Shown here: positions 23,604 to 35,682 of the stretch, one piece after another
How positions within the stretch are numbered: position 1 is the stretch's first letter
Layout of the letters: each line of letters opens with the position of its first letter
DNA from: Sciurus carolinensis
Taxonomy: Eukaryota > Chordata > Mammalia > Rodentia > Sciuridae
Assembly: GCF_902686445.1 (NCBI RefSeq)
Contig: NC_062217.1
Span: 85,555,758-85,619,757, forward strand
Reading direction: 5' to 3'
Length of the DNA stretch: 64,000 nt
Program-made: the position numbers and the translations under genes
The notes under the pieces: generated by a model
The model's database searches: none
What the model was told of the DNA's origin: nothing
Seen by the model: the letters and a program-made list of their open reading frames with translations, nothing else

Positions 23604-24150
23604 CATATGATAACTCTGTGTTTGAATAATGGCCAAGCTGTTTTTCAAAGTCCTTGTGCTATTTTACATTCCCATTCCCAGGTGCATTGTATGAGACTAC
23701 TAATTTCTCCACATCCTAACCAATTCTTGTTATCTTTGTTTTTGTTAACAGCTATCCTAGTGGGTGTGAAGTGGTAGCTCATTATAGTTTTGATTTGCAT
23801 TATTCTAAGATAAATGAGGTTGAGCATCCTTTCATATGGTTATTAATCATTTGTATATCTTTGGAGAAACATCTGTTTAGGCCCTTGTTCATTTTTTATT
23901 TGTTTTATTGGTATTTAAAAATTAAGTTACAGGAGTTCCTTTATAATCTAGATATGTCTAGATAAGTCTGTTAGCAGATTTGTGATTTTCAAATATTTTC
24001 CATTTTGTGGATTGTCTTCTTACTTTTGAATGGTGTTCTTTGAAGCCCAGAAATTTTTAGTTATATTTACCTAATTTTTAAATTTGTTGCCATAAATCAG
24101 AAACCATTGCCTTGTTTATAGTCATAAAGATTCGTATTTATGTTTTCTTT

Positions 24151-24293
24151 TTTCTTTTAAGATTTTTTTAATTGTAGATAGAATGTCTTTTTTTTTCTAT
24201 TTATTTATTTTTATGTGGTGCTGAGAATTGAACCCAGTCATTGCCTCACAAATGCTAGGCAGGCATTGTACCACTGAGTCACAAACCCAGTCC
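24151..24293 (-). mobile_element. ID-type SINE (long tail), nested in L1
   Basis: The motifs ttttaattgtagatagaatg, ggtgctgagaattgaaccca and ccactgagtcacaaacccag are present, with target duplication ttatgttttctt / ttatgctttctt. Confidence 0.87.
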
Positions 24294-24351
24294 TTATGCT
24301 TTCTTCTGTGACAGACTTCTCACTTAAGTCTTCGATCTATTTTGAGTTAAC

Positions 24352-24450
24352 TTTTTTTTTTTTTTTTTTTTTTGCGGTGCTGGGGATTGAACCCAGGGCC
24401 TTGTGCTTGCAAAGCAAGCACTCTACCAACTGAGCTATATCCCCAGCCCC
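24352..24450 (-). mobile_element. ID-type SINE nested in L1
   Basis: A near-consensus minus-strand body (ggtgctggggattgaaccca, gctatatccccagcccc) with exact target duplication ttgagttaac at 24342-24351 and 24451-24460. Confidence 0.94.
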
Positions 24451-24541
24451 TTGAGTTAACTTTTATTTGTGGTGTGAGATAGTAATTAACTTCATTTTTT
24501 GCATATGGATATTCAAGTTTTTCAGCAGATAACTGACTTTT

Positions 24542-24660
24542 TAAAAAAATATTTTGTAGTTGTAGATGGACACAATATATTTATTTTTTAAATTTATTTT
24601 TATGTGGTACTAAGGATCAAATCCAGTGCCTCACACATGCCAGGCAGGCACCCTACCACT
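24542..24660 (-). mobile_element. ID-type SINE (long tail), head truncated
   Basis: The tail ttttgtagttgtagatggac and body ggtactaaggatcaaatcca are clear, but the element stops at ctaccactg without the usual agccacaaccccagcc head. Confidence 0.82.
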
Positions 24661-25228
24661 GTAGGAGAATAATACCTGAGACAATGCCATGTTGGCAGCT
24701 GTCTCTGGTAATATATGTAATATATGTAATATATTTAACTTATAATATGTTAAAATGTAACTTAGTTGCCTTAACATTAGTTTTCAATTTGAAATGCAAA
24801 TGGATCAGTACAAGAGTTAATTTTTTGAATCATTGGTCTATGTAATTAAAAATGCTTGTTCAACCTATCTTTTTATATTTAGTAGGAATTGCATAGTATT
24901 TGTTGGTGAATAAAATAATTTGACTACAAAATAATTTGTATATTAGATTGTGTGGAAGGAAATTGAGGCCTTAGCTAAAGATTTTGGAAATTTTTGTTAG
25001 AGAAGTAGTACATAAGTTGTGACAAAATGTCATGGGGAAAACCAATTGAAGCTGAGTTGGGCAATGGAGCTGGGATATGCAGAGAGATAGTAACAAAAGA
25101 ATGTAAGGATTAAATAATTTAGATATTAATGTTTAAGGGCATTAATGCTGTCATATTTAAAATTTTGTTTTATGATGATCTTAGGCAAGATTTATGTAGA
25201 TACAAAATTTTACAAAAGATATCACAGT

Positions 25229-25395
25229 TCTATAGTAGTGGTTTTCAGTTAGGGGACATGTTGCCCAGTTGGGACATTTGGCAGTGTCTGGAGACAAGTT
25301 TGCTTGCTCTAACTGGGAGAGTGCGATGGGCAGTTAGTGGATAGAGGACAGGGATATTGCTAAACATGCCAAGATATATAGAACAACCTTATAAC
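25229..25395 (+). repeat. MER5A-like DNA transposon fossil
   Basis: The order agtggttttcagttagggga, gggacatttggcagtgtctg, then gatattgctaaacatgcc matches the MER5A hAT-Charlie family as I know it. Confidence 0.7.
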
Positions 25396-25434
25396 AAGCA
25401 ATTATTGGTTCTGAAAAGTCAATATTCATCAACA

Positions 25435-26260
25435 CCAAAACTTATACAATAAGCAGTATTTTTCATAATGGGCAAAAAGTAGAAACAACCCTAATGTTCA
25501 TTGACTGATTAATGGATAAATAAAAAGCAGCAAATGTTAGTACAAAAAGACCAGGCCCTTGGAACCACTTTCCTGGTAGAAAATGAGCCACCGAGCAAAG
25601 AAAGGGACTGGGTAAGTTTATATAGGTTATTTTGAGGGGTGGTCTAGTGAATATATAGTTTACTTGGATATGCAAACTTTTGGTTAGGGTCTGTGGGTGT
25701 TTGAAGAGAGTTTACTTTGCAGGAGATTAACACCTCCCATAGACTGCTTCCTTTAAGGGTGGTAAAACACCTCCTCCCTGTCTGCATCTGGCCTGGTGCC
25801 TGGAAAACATTTGTCCTGGGAGATGAAGGCTGTCAGTACATGGCCTCCATTTTCACTCCCTTTTCCCTGGTCTCATTATCTTGGGGATTTTTTTTATTCT
25901 CCATATCCATTAGCAAACACATAAAGTGGAATATTGTTTGTCAGTTAAAAGGAATGAAAGAAATACTGATATGTGAAACGAGGTGAGTAAACTTTGAGAA
26001 CATTTTACTGAGTAAAAGAAGCCATTCACAAAAGATCCCACATTGTCTCTGCATTTATATGAAAAGTTTAGAACAAGTAAATCAGAGACAAATCATTGAT
26101 TATATAGAATGGGGCATTTGGGAGGACCAGGTAATGAAAATGTTTTAAAATTAGATTGTGGCTCTGAATATAGTAAACCATGAATTTAATAAATCACTGA
26201 GTTGTATGCTTAGTGAGAAAATGTGAATTATATCTTAGTGAAGCCGTTCAAATTATCTCT
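25435..26260 (+). mobile_element. L1 ORF2/3' fragment, sense, interrupted
   Basis: Pieces such as gcaaaaagtagaaacaaccc, taatggataaataaaaagca and gtggaatattgtttgtcagt are the sense strand of the L1 3' region. A 377-bp block at 25535-25911 splits them. Confidence 0.65.
25535..25911. mobile_element. Probable solo LTR inserted in L1
   Basis: A 377-bp unit starting tgttagtac interrupts a continuous L1 segment. The 6-base direct repeat agcaaa sits at 25529-25534 and 25912-25917. Size, TG start and short duplication fit an endogenous-retrovirus LTR. No internal viral genes are present and the family was not identified. Confidence 0.5.
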
Positions 26261-26331
26261 TGAGCCTTCATTATCCTTCATGCTGCTGTGCAGGTCAGCT
26301 GCCTCCTGTCAGTAGAATTATATTATAGAGA

Positions 26332-26357
26332 GGGTTAGGGTTAGGGTTAAGGTTAGG
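26332..26357 (+). repeat. Short interstitial telomeric repeat (TTAGGG)
   Basis: gggttagggttagggtta is followed by degenerate aggttagg. This is about three and a half exact telomere units plus one imperfect unit, far from any chromosome end. Confidence 0.88.
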
Positions 26358-27722
26358 TTCTTATGAGTCATGCCTGTGATGGGGATACTGAAGCTAAAGG
26401 AGTGGTAGAGGTCATCCAAAAAGAAAGAGGAGCAGTGTCAGGACCCTTGGTGCAATAGTAGTTAGAAAGCAGGAAGAATCAAAGAGATGGAGAAGGCAAG
26501 TTAACACAAGTGGAGGGGAGAACCAGACAAGGAGAGTTTGGGAAGCAGAGATGAGAATTACAAAGAATAAAGGTGGTCATCTGTTACTGAAGGGTAAATT
26601 GGAGATTGTTTGCAGTCTCCATTAGATATTAGTCAGGCATAGTTGATCATAGGGAGATCTGTTTATGTAAGTGATGGGTGCAAAAGCCATACGTTTGATT
26701 TGAGTAGTGATTGGTAATCAAATAGAGAATGAAGTGTAAGATATTTCATAGAGCATCAGCTGTGATGGCTGGAGAGAGTGATAGTTTGGACCAAGGGAAT
26801 ATTATGTTTTGTGTTTTAAGTGTTGGAGAGATTAAAATATTTCCCAAGGGGAGAAGTCAGGATTTAGGAAGAAAAATGTGATATTGTAGTGTTGCCAATG
26901 ATGTGGGTATTGAGATAGCCCAGGCTCACTTGAGGTAGTGAGGAAGGTAAGAAGCAATGTGTTGGTACGTGTTGCATACCTTGATGACCCATGTCTTTAA
27001 ACCATTAAATGCTAATTTGATCAGCTTTGTCTAGGTTTATTCATAAGTGGAGGAATGAAATGTAGAAATCACTTGGTCCAGTCATTGGGAGGAAATATTG
27101 GGAAACAACAGTTCCTTTCATTTGTCAGGCATAGTTGACTGTGCTGAACTTAACCTACATAACTTTTCAAAAACATATTTTAATTTTGTAGTTCTTGTAC
27201 TTGTTTGGTGTTCTGTGTCCCTCTTCCCTTGCCTGTGATATGACCTGTACTACCCATAGTTACTTATGCTGCTGTATCACATTGTAATTACTGTAACTAC
27301 CACAGATGAGAAGGTCCTTGAAATATAAAAGGAAATGAAACTGCTTTTCTGAAATTGAACTGCAACTGGTCAGAGGGAAGAGAAAGGAACATCTTCTGAG
27401 GTGTTTGATACTGCTAGAGCTGTGATAATGCAGTTTTATTTTCTCTTTACAAGCTCACAGACTTTTCACTTATTATTTTATTTAGTTTGAAATCCTGTAA
27501 GAGCAGGAAAGAATGGTAGAAAAAAGTATAGCCAGGTCAAATGGTGATTCCATTCCTAGTTTTTTGAGGAATCTCCATACTGCTTTCCAGAGTCGTTGCA
27601 TCAATTTGGAGTTCCACCAGCCGTGTATGAGTGTTCCCTTTTCCCCACATCCTCACCAACATTTATAGTTACTTGTATTCCTGATAATTGCCATTCTGAC
27701 GAGTGAGATGGAATCTCAGTGT

Positions 27723-27857
27723 ATTTTTTATTTTATTTTTTTTTTACATATATTTTTAGTTGTTGATGGACCTTCATGTATATGTGGTGCCGAGAATCAA
27801 ACCCAGTGCCTCCACATGCTAGGTAAGTGCTCTACCATTGAGCCACAACTCCAGCCC
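27723..27857 (-). mobile_element. ID-type SINE (long tail), nested in L1
   Basis: The tail ttttagttgttgatggacct, body ggtgccgagaatcaaaccca and head ccacaactccagccc interrupt the L1. The duplication is approximately tcagtgta on both sides. Confidence 0.87.
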
Positions 27858-28035
27858 ATCAGTGTAGTTTTAATTTGCATTTTTCTAATTGCTAGAGATG
27901 TTGAAATTTTTTCATGTATTTGTTGACCATTTGTATTTCTTGTGAAGTGTCTGTTCAGTTCCTTTGCCCATTTATTGATTGGGTTGTTTGGTTTTTGGGT
28001 TAAGTTTTTTGAATTCTTTATATATCCTGGAGATT

Positions 28036-28200
28036 ATTATATTCTGAATGCTGTCTTCAAAAAGTGTAAAAAAAACTCAAATGCCCATCAGCAGATGAAC
28101 AGACAAAAAATAAAAAACGGTGTATCACACAATAGATTATTTGGGAACAAAGTAGAGGACTGGGGCTGTAGCTCAGTGGTAGAGCACTTGCCTAGCAGTG
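28036..28200 (+). repeat. Inverted templated insertion (165 bp) inside L1
   Basis: This block is the near-identical reverse complement of 28690-28854. It includes part of an old L1 and the head of the ID SINE next to it. It breaks the L1 text exactly between two copies of cctggagatt (28026-28035 and 28201-28210). Few mismatches separate the copies. Confidence 0.85.
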
Positions 28201-28591
28201 CCTGGAGATTGCTCTGAGGTGCAGTTGGCAAAGTTTTTCTCCCATTCTGTAGGCTCTCCACGTTCTTGATTGTTTCTTATGATGTGAAGAAGCTTTTTTT
28301 AGTTTGAATTCATCTCATTTATTGATTCTTGATTTTACTTGCACTTTAGGAGTCTTGTTGAGGAATTTAGTTCCTAAGCCTATAAGAGAGTTAATGTAGC
28401 CTTTTGAACCCTTAATCTTAGATTCTGCATTTTTAAAGTTCATTTAAGATTAGTAAATGTTCCTCATTATATATCAGTTTTATCTTCACAGCAGAGTAAA
28501 GTCAGAATTGTCATATACAGTATATCTTGATCAAGATTTTAAACTCTTAAGTCAACTAAAATGTGTATTTGAGGCATTATATCTATCTCTT

Positions 28592-28730
28592 TTTATTCTT
28601 TTTTTTTTTAAGTTGTAAATGAACACAATGCCTTTATTTTATTTATTTATTTTATGTGGTGCTGAGGATCAAACCCAGTGCCTTACACATGCTAGGCAAG
28701 TACTCTACCACTGAACTACAGCCCCAGTCC
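28592..28730 (-). mobile_element. ID-type SINE (long tail)
   Basis: Minus orientation: aagttgtaaatgaacacaat, ggtgctgaggatcaaaccca, ctacagccccagtcc. Its head half is part of the source of the inverted insert at 28036-28200. Confidence 0.87.
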
Positions 28731-28732
28731 TT

Positions 28733-29225
28733 TATTTTGTTCCCAAATAATCTATCGTGTGATACACCGTTTTTTATTTTTTGTCTGTTCATCTGCTGAT
28801 GGGCATTTGAGTTTTTTTTACACTTTTTGAAGACAGCATTCAGAATATAATAATGCTGCTGTGAATATTCACTTATAAGTTTTTGCATGGATATGTGTTC
28901 TCATTTCTGTTGGGTAAATACCTAGAAGTAGAATTGCTGGGTTGTATGGTAACTACACATTTATTTATTTGGAACAAGTTCTGGGCTGTTTTTCACAATA
29001 GCTGTACCATTTTACATTATTTTTGTAGCGTATGAGAATTCCAGTTTGTGTCCTCACAAGTAGTTTTAACTATCCTACTGGGTATGAAGTGGTATTCTCA
29101 TTGTGGCTTTTATTTGCATTACGCTGGTGGTAAGTGCTAATGAACTTTTCATGTGGTTGTTGACCATTTATTTATCTTCAGAGAACTGTATATTCAGATT
29201 TTTTTGTCCAGTTTTAATTAAGTTG
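28733..29225 (-). mobile_element. Old L1 3' region, minus orientation
   Basis: Antisense L1 landmarks include gttcatctgctgatgggcat, agtagaattgctgggttgta and gggtatgaagtggtattctc. It is more diverged than the L1 at 27540-28460. Confidence 0.7.
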
Positions 29226-30551
29226 ACTTTGTAAAATTATTGAATTGTGATGCCCTTGAGTTCCAGGAGTCTGGGTAACCTCAGGAAAAGCCACGCTTTC
29301 CTAAGAATGTTTCAGAAAATTTTACGTGGACCGTGGACATTTTGTAGATTCTGTAGGTTTCTGGTACTTGGAGCAAAAATCCCGTCATAGCTGTAGGCTA
29401 TTAAGTCTTAAGGAAGTTGCAGGAAGTGGGAGAAGAGACCTTCAGAGAAGACATGGCTTACAGAGAAGAGAATATAGAGGATACAAACAGTGCTTAGAAT
29501 AAGCCAGTAGAATAAACAAGGCTCTGGAACAGCTAGTTTGATCCTAGTTTACTTAGTGCATTCATAGATTTAAGACAGGACTGTTAATTTGGTTGAGCCG
29601 GAAGTGAAAATGCTCTTGTGACTTTTCTTTTGGAAATTCACCATCTAATTCAAAATTCACCACTGAGGGACAGTTTTGAATGTTCAATAGGAAAACTATT
29701 CCACCTTCCTAGCCTCCTCTAAACTTGAGATGTCAGCCACTAAGTAAAAAATCAGAAGCTCTGGTATGCTATTTATATCATTGGTGGGAGATGGTTCCCA
29801 GAAAGTTGTTGATTAGTTTTGAAACCCTCTTTTAGGATCAATTGGGAAAGTCAGTCAGTGCATGAATTTTGTGGTTGGACTTTTGAAACTAAGTGAATTT
29901 AATTTTTGTTTTCTTTTAAAGGGAAAGATTATACCTTTAATTAAAATGTTTTGCAAGCCCCAAAACATCTGTGAAGTTGGTTTTGAGGGTGTGAATAATG
30001 AGCTTATGTGGCATAATTTGCTGAGCTTCTGGTCTTTCTTACACTACTTATCAATATCCAGAAGTTGAAAGGCAAAACTTTTTCATGGTGTATCCTATCC
30101 CTCTTACTGTTGCTTGTGATAGTGGCAATGCAGTAGTCATCAGTGGCATAGAATGTTCCCTATGGAGATTGGCCCCACTGTGCCTCATACCATAGGATAT
30201 AAACACATCTTATGTTTTTACTATGTTAAGAGTAGTTTCTTACTTGTCCTTCATGTGCTACAAAAATTAAGTGCACAGGGTGCAGCCACTGAAATTAGGA
30301 ATTGGGATGTCAGAAGTGCATGTTTTTTAGAAACAAATTGTTTTCTCTGAGGAAAAATGTATTATGTTTAAATCTTTAATATTAGTCATCCTAAGTATAC
30401 TATTTAAATGAGCTCAGCTACTATCTTCTATTTCTTTCCAGGCATGGCTCACTTCTAATCACTGGAAATGATGTGACTCAATATATTATGTAAATGTTCA
30501 TTTTTTAAAAATCATTGCATTCAATTTTTAATGTTGAGAATAATGGGGAGT

Positions 30552-30676
30552 GGGGCTGAGGTTGTGACTCAGTGGTAGAGTGCTTGCCTGGCACGTGTGA
30601 GGCACTGGGTTCTATTCTCAGCACCACATAAAAATAAATAAAGTTATTGTGTCTATCTACAACTAAAAAAAAAAAA
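30552..30676 (+). mobile_element. ID-type SINE (long tail)
   Basis: The plus-strand copy has gactcagtggtagagtgctt, then ctcagcaccacataaaaata, the tail motif gtgtctatctacaacta and an A-run. Confidence 0.9.
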
Positions 30677-30779
30677 GGGAAGTGTTTATTATATGACTCC
30701 TAACAATGCTCCTTCATTTTGTTACTTCTAGAAAGAGGATGAACTCAAAAGATTTTGATGACTAGAAAAAATACTGAAT

Positions 30780-31990
30780 TTTGTAAAGTTCTTTATTTAA
30801 GTCCTAGATACAAGTCCCTTAACAACTGTAAAATTTTGGTAATGTCCAATTTATCTGTATCTTACTCTTTTTGCTTTTGGTGTCATATTTATGATGGCTT
30901 TGTCTAATCAAAGTCACAAAGATTTAATTCTATATTTTCTTTGAAGAGTTTCATGGTTTTAACCCTTAAAACTTTAATTTAGGTCTGTCATTATTTTCAG
31001 TTAATTTTTGCATATGGTATAAAGTAGGGATTCAGATTCATTATTTTGTATATGAATATCCTATTGAAAACATTCTTTCCAGATTGAATTGTTTTGGTTG
31101 ACCTCCTTTTGGAAGATTGTTTGACTATAGTTGAAGGTTTATTTCTGCCTCTCAGTTCAAATCATTGGTCTGTCTGTTTTATGCCAGTACCATACTGTCT
31201 TGATTATTGTGACTGTGTAGTAAGTTTTGAAATTGGGAGTGTTCATCCTTCAGCGCATTCTTCTGTTTCAAGACTATTTTGTCTATGTCCCTTATAGTTC
31301 CATATGAAATTTAGGATCAACTTATCGATGTCTGCAAAAACTGAAGCTGGAATTTTGATAGGGATTACTTTGTGATCCACTTGTTAAGATCTTTAATATC
31401 ATTTGACAGTGTTTTGTAGTTTAAAGAGAACTTTTGTTAAATTTATTCATAAGTATTTTATTCTTAAGTCAATTATAAATGGAGTTTTTTTGTTTTTTTG
31501 GGAGGTGGCAGAACTGGGGATTAAACTTGGCCTCACTAAATGGAATTGTTTTTAACTGTTGCTTTTGTATTTGTTGCAAGTGTATATAGAAGTAAATAGA
31601 AATGATTTTTGGTAGTTGATCTTGTGTCTGTTAACCTTGTCGAACTTCTTTATTAACTCTAGTGGTATTTTTAGTGTTCTTTTTAAATTTTCTATACACA
31701 TGATCTTGTCATCTATAAACGATTATTTCTTCCCTTTTTTTGTACAGGTATTAAACTCAGGGGCATTTAACCAACTGAGCCACATCCCCAGCCCTTTTTA
31801 TTTTTTATTTTGATACAGGGTCTCTCTAAGTTTCTTAGGGCCTCTCTAAGTTGCTATGCTGGCTTTGAACTTGTGATCCTCCTGTCTCAGCCTCCTGAGC
31901 CACTGGGATTACAAGTGTACACCATTGTATCCAGCTAAAAATCATTATTTCTTAAATGGTCTCTACATGTAGGTTTCCTATATGCAGAAG
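30780..31990 (-). mobile_element. Old L1 ORF2 fragment, minus orientation
   Basis: Antisense L1 phrases such as tttatgccagtaccatactg, gattattgtgactgtgtagt and ctgaagctggaattttgata run along this stretch. A B1-ID SINE interrupts it at 31732-31937. Confidence 0.7.
31732..31937 (-). mobile_element. B1-ID dimeric SINE nested in L1
   Basis: The minus-strand ID half (gagccacatccccagccc) is followed by a B1 half (tctcagcctcctgagccact, gggattacaagtgtacacca). The duplication gattatttctt / cattatttctt flanks it. Confidence 0.88.
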
Positions 31991-32518
31991 ATGATATTGA
32001 AAGCATCTACCCACCTAGGCCTGGGTAGTGCTCTTGGGATCTGTTAGATGTTAAAATTACCCCTCATCCCTGTGAACTGATTTCTCTGGCCCTTGTGTAC
32101 CTGTTGAAAGGCAAAATCCTTCTGCTTCTTACTCTATTTTAGATTACTGTTTTCTATCAAAAGTGTCCTAGTTCTGTGATCCTCTGTCTTAAATGATTTC
32201 ATTTTAAAATAGATTCTAAAGTTCTGGATGGTCTTTATCTCTCCCTCCCTTTTAGAGCTTTCCTCCTTGTTCTTTCTGGTAGAGTTGTATTCACAGGCCA
32301 GATTTCCTTCTGCCCTGGCACCTTTACCCATGGCATTTCTTTGCCTGGATAGCTTTTCTTGTCTCTGCTCCAGTCACCCACTACTCGTACTTCAGCTGTG
32401 TACCCTAAACTAGGTCAGCTTTCTTTGGCTGTGGCTTCCCTATGCATGTCATATGTGAATTCTTCCCATTTGGCTTATTCATTTCTTGGCTGTTATTTTT
32501 CATTGGTTAACTTATTTG

Positions 32519-32553
32519 AATATATATATATATGTCTGTGTGTGTGTGTGCAT
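32519..32553 (+). repeat. TA/TG compound microsatellite
   Basis: A TA run is followed by a TG run just upstream of the minus-strand ID SINE. Confidence 0.85.
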
Positions 32554-32555
32554 GT

Positions 32556-32635
32556 TTGTGTGGTGCTAGAGATTGAACCCAGGACTTTGTGCATTTGAAG
32601 CAAGCACTCTACAGCTGAGCTATATCCCCAACCCT
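32556..32635 (-). mobile_element. ID-type SINE
   Basis: The minus-strand body ggtgctagagattgaaccca and the head gctatatccccaaccc are clear. The tail side merges with the microsatellite. Confidence 0.82.
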
Positions 32636-33664
32636 TAAATATTTTTAAGTAGTATCTGCTACCCACTTTACAAAGCTTCATGAAAGCATGGATCATGCTT
32701 TTGTTCACTGAATTGTAAACACCTAGCATAGACGCTTGGCAAATACTAAATTATCGAAGGGAGTCAGTTCAAAAGTATTGGCTGAGTTCTTGGATGTGTA
32801 TTTATGATGCTAATATAGTTTGATTAGTAATTCACCTGGTGTCCCTAAATGCATACTGGTTTTGGCAGTGGCAGTCGTAAATAACAGTATCATTTTGTAA
32901 TAACAGTGTTTGGCAGATATGTTGGCTTTAGCAATATTTCTTTTTTTACTTTGATTATACTCCCTCCTATTGGTATTCTATTTTTGTGGATCTCATTTTG
33001 GTAAAAGAAGATTTTCCTTAACGCTCTTGGGGTAAGTTAATTGGATCAAGGAATAGTAGTGGAAAACAGAAGCATTCACCTAAATTAAGATTTTCAGTCA
33101 GGCCAATCTCAGTCTTAGAAGGCAAGGCTTGAGAAAGCGTTTGGGTGAGATAGTACTCATCGGTTTTCAAGGACTTAATTGCTTGAGTCAAGTGCTATCT
33201 ATAAGATTGGATGCATTGGTTTTTTGTAGTGTCAGAGAAATAGCAGTTTTTATTTTTAGAAAAATTAATAATGAAAGGGGTTAAATATTTAAGAAGAAAA
33301 ACTGGACTTTCTCTTGTTCCTGAAGTAGGTTAAAAAAGAATATAGAAAGATGGAGAGATTAAAGTACTCATTGTTTTGGAAAAATGTCCATTGTTATTGC
33401 AGCATCTTCCTAGAGTGTAAAGTACTAATAAGAATAGGCAATGGAAATTTTCAGACTGTTCACATCTGCTCAAGGATGATTTGTAGGTATTGTATGATTC
33501 ATTTAATTATGTGTGTGGTTTTTTTTGTTTTATTTTTTATGTCAGTCACCACCACAAAATGATATTCTTACTAAAGGTGTTAGTAAATGGACAAGAACTT
33601 ATTTTCATATACAAAGATCTATGCATTTCCAAAGATGGCAGTTCCCTTCTTCAAACTAAGATGT

Positions 33665-33875
33665 ATGTGCTTGTGGCACATGCATATAAATCCCACTATT
33701 TGGGAACCTGATGTGGGAGAATTGGAAATTCGTCCAGTCTGGGCAACTTGGCAGGACCCTGCCTCAAAATTTAAAAAGAGAGGTGGGGTTGGAGGTTTGA
33801 CTCAGTGGTAGAGCTCTTGCTGCCCAATGCCCTGGGTTCAATCCCAGTACCACTCAAAAACTAAAAACAAAAGCA
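33665..33875 (+). mobile_element. B1-ID dimeric SINE
   Basis: The plus-strand B1 part (aatcccactatttgggaacc, ccagtctgggcaacttggca) is followed by an ID half (tgactcagtggtagagctct, tcaatcccagtaccactc). Confidence 0.85.
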
Positions 33876-35682
33876 AAACAGAATAGAAACTTCCTACCGA
33901 TAATACTATGTGTTGCTGGAGAACTTGAGACAGAAGACTTAATAGGATTATCCAGTGACAGTCAGTAGCAGGGTGCAGTTAAACTTGTGCTTCTGCTACG
34001 GGCCTAGTGTATGGTTGTCTCTGGTTATACAGTTATAGAATAGGACAGGTGGTACATACGTGTATGCCTTTGATTTCTCAGAAGTTGGTGGGGTTTCCTA
34101 GATGGAAAATTTTAGAACTAGAACTAGATAGTGTCTTCGTGGAGAGGAAGCAGGGAATAGGGAGTTAATTCTTCACTGTTCTGTAGTGCAGTAGAATTTG
34201 CATGTTGCTGTAACTGATTTTCCAGGGGATTAAGGTGGCATTGGGCTTAGAAGAGCGGTTAGGTTTTAACACCTCAGAGCTGGATCCCTTGCTGGAATCC
34301 TGACTAAGAAGAAACCATTGTACTATAACTCCTGGATCCTTAATGTAGTGAAACAAGAGAAAATAAAGTAAGATTAGATGTGTATGGCAAATTTTTAAAA
34401 AGATAGGATAGGTTCTTGAAAGACAGAAAGCAGTTCTATTTGACTATTTTATTGGTGGAATTGTGAGTTTTGGATTTTTTTCCTTGTTGTTGTTACAAAG
34501 GAATTACTCTGATACAAAATACATATTAAATGAGTTTAGTCGTTACTTTAGAAAAATGTGTAAATGTATTTCTTGACCATAGCCCAAGAACATTCTGAAG
34601 TTCTCGTAATTTGAACTTCGGTAAAATGATAGCTGTTTAACCAATGCCAGTATGTTGTGATTTGTATATCTGATAAAATCTGACTAGAGTATAATATGTA
34701 TAATAGAAGTTTACTTAGTCTGTAATAGTTCATTGTCAGATTGCTCTTTTATTGGTGACATATTTGTTTTAAAAAGATAATATGATATGCAGATATTATA
34801 GCATATTACAGTAGTGTCTATAAGCCAAGACTTATAAAACTTTTTATAAGGAAACTTGTTTTATTAAAACTTATTTTGAAAATGAAATGATTACCGAATC
34901 TTTAAACCATTTTTGAAAATAGTGTTCTAAGTGTGGAAGTGCTAAATTTCTAAATTCTGATGATAGTGATTTTGTTTTTAAAAAAGTATTCTACATTAAG
35001 AGTTACCTGGGATAGAATGGTAGTTTTCCCACATTTTTTACTGGCACATTATAGTTGTATGTATTGATGGGAAGGAATGATATTTTTAAGATTTTTTACA
35101 CATATATACAGAAATATTTGGGAATACCAAGTTAAAAATTTAATTACCTTAGTTCTTTAAGTTTGTTCCATTTATTATTGCATTTTTTATTGTTTTGTTT
35201 ATCTTTTTATTTCAATGTCTTATTATAAAACTTATACTATAGCTGCATTTTTTCCTATGAAAAAGTGGTGTTCTTAGTGACACTGCTATGTTGGCTGATA
35301 AAAAGAAGGTAGTTAGGTCTGCAGTATTGTTCAGGGTAGGTTTTTCAGTGAAAATAAGTGCAGCCTCTACATGGTGCATTTCAAGTGTACTTTTTTAATA
35401 CAGAGGAAATGTCATGCTAGAAATAAAAATCCTTTCCAGATTTGGATTTCATGTGGAAAACAAAACTTATGTGAACCTTAAAATAATTAAGAGGAAGAGT
35501 ATTTTCTGATAGGTATCAGACATAAAATTCATAAATCTCCTCATGCTGTTAGCCATATATAAGAAATTCAGATCTTAATATTTTGTTCATCAACTTTGTA
35601 AAGAAATTTAACCATTTAGATTGGGCATTAAAGGTAGTGTGTTTTTAAAACAGACCGTAAAACAGACCGTGAGAAGGAGAGC

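Larger units (their letters stand above)
23080..24920 (-). mobile_element. Old L1 3' region, minus orientation, broken by nested SINEs
   Basis: The reverse complement of L1 ORF2 3' sequence is recognisable in pieces: ttgttgggtcatatgataat, tgggtgtgaagtggtagctc and gttttgatttgcattattct. At least five younger SINEs interrupt it. The right boundary is uncertain. Confidence 0.75.
27540..28460 (-). mobile_element. L1 ORF2 3' region, minus orientation, interrupted
   Basis: Antisense L1 text is clear: catactgctttccagagtcg, ctcctttgcccatttattga-type sequence, and gcaaagtttttctcccattc. It is split by a SINE (27723-27857) and by a 165-bp inverted templated insert (28036-28200). It appears better preserved than the other L1 pieces. 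Confidence 0.8.

Noticed and set aside
26332..26357. Chromosome end or telomere
   Set aside because: Only about 26 bp of repeat, with the same gene continuing on both sides.
28652..28888. Conserved small protein shared by 27942-28217 (+) and 28652-28888 (-)
   Set aside because: The shared residues come from the inverted duplication of L1/SINE sequence; the frames cross repeat boundaries and have no coding signal.
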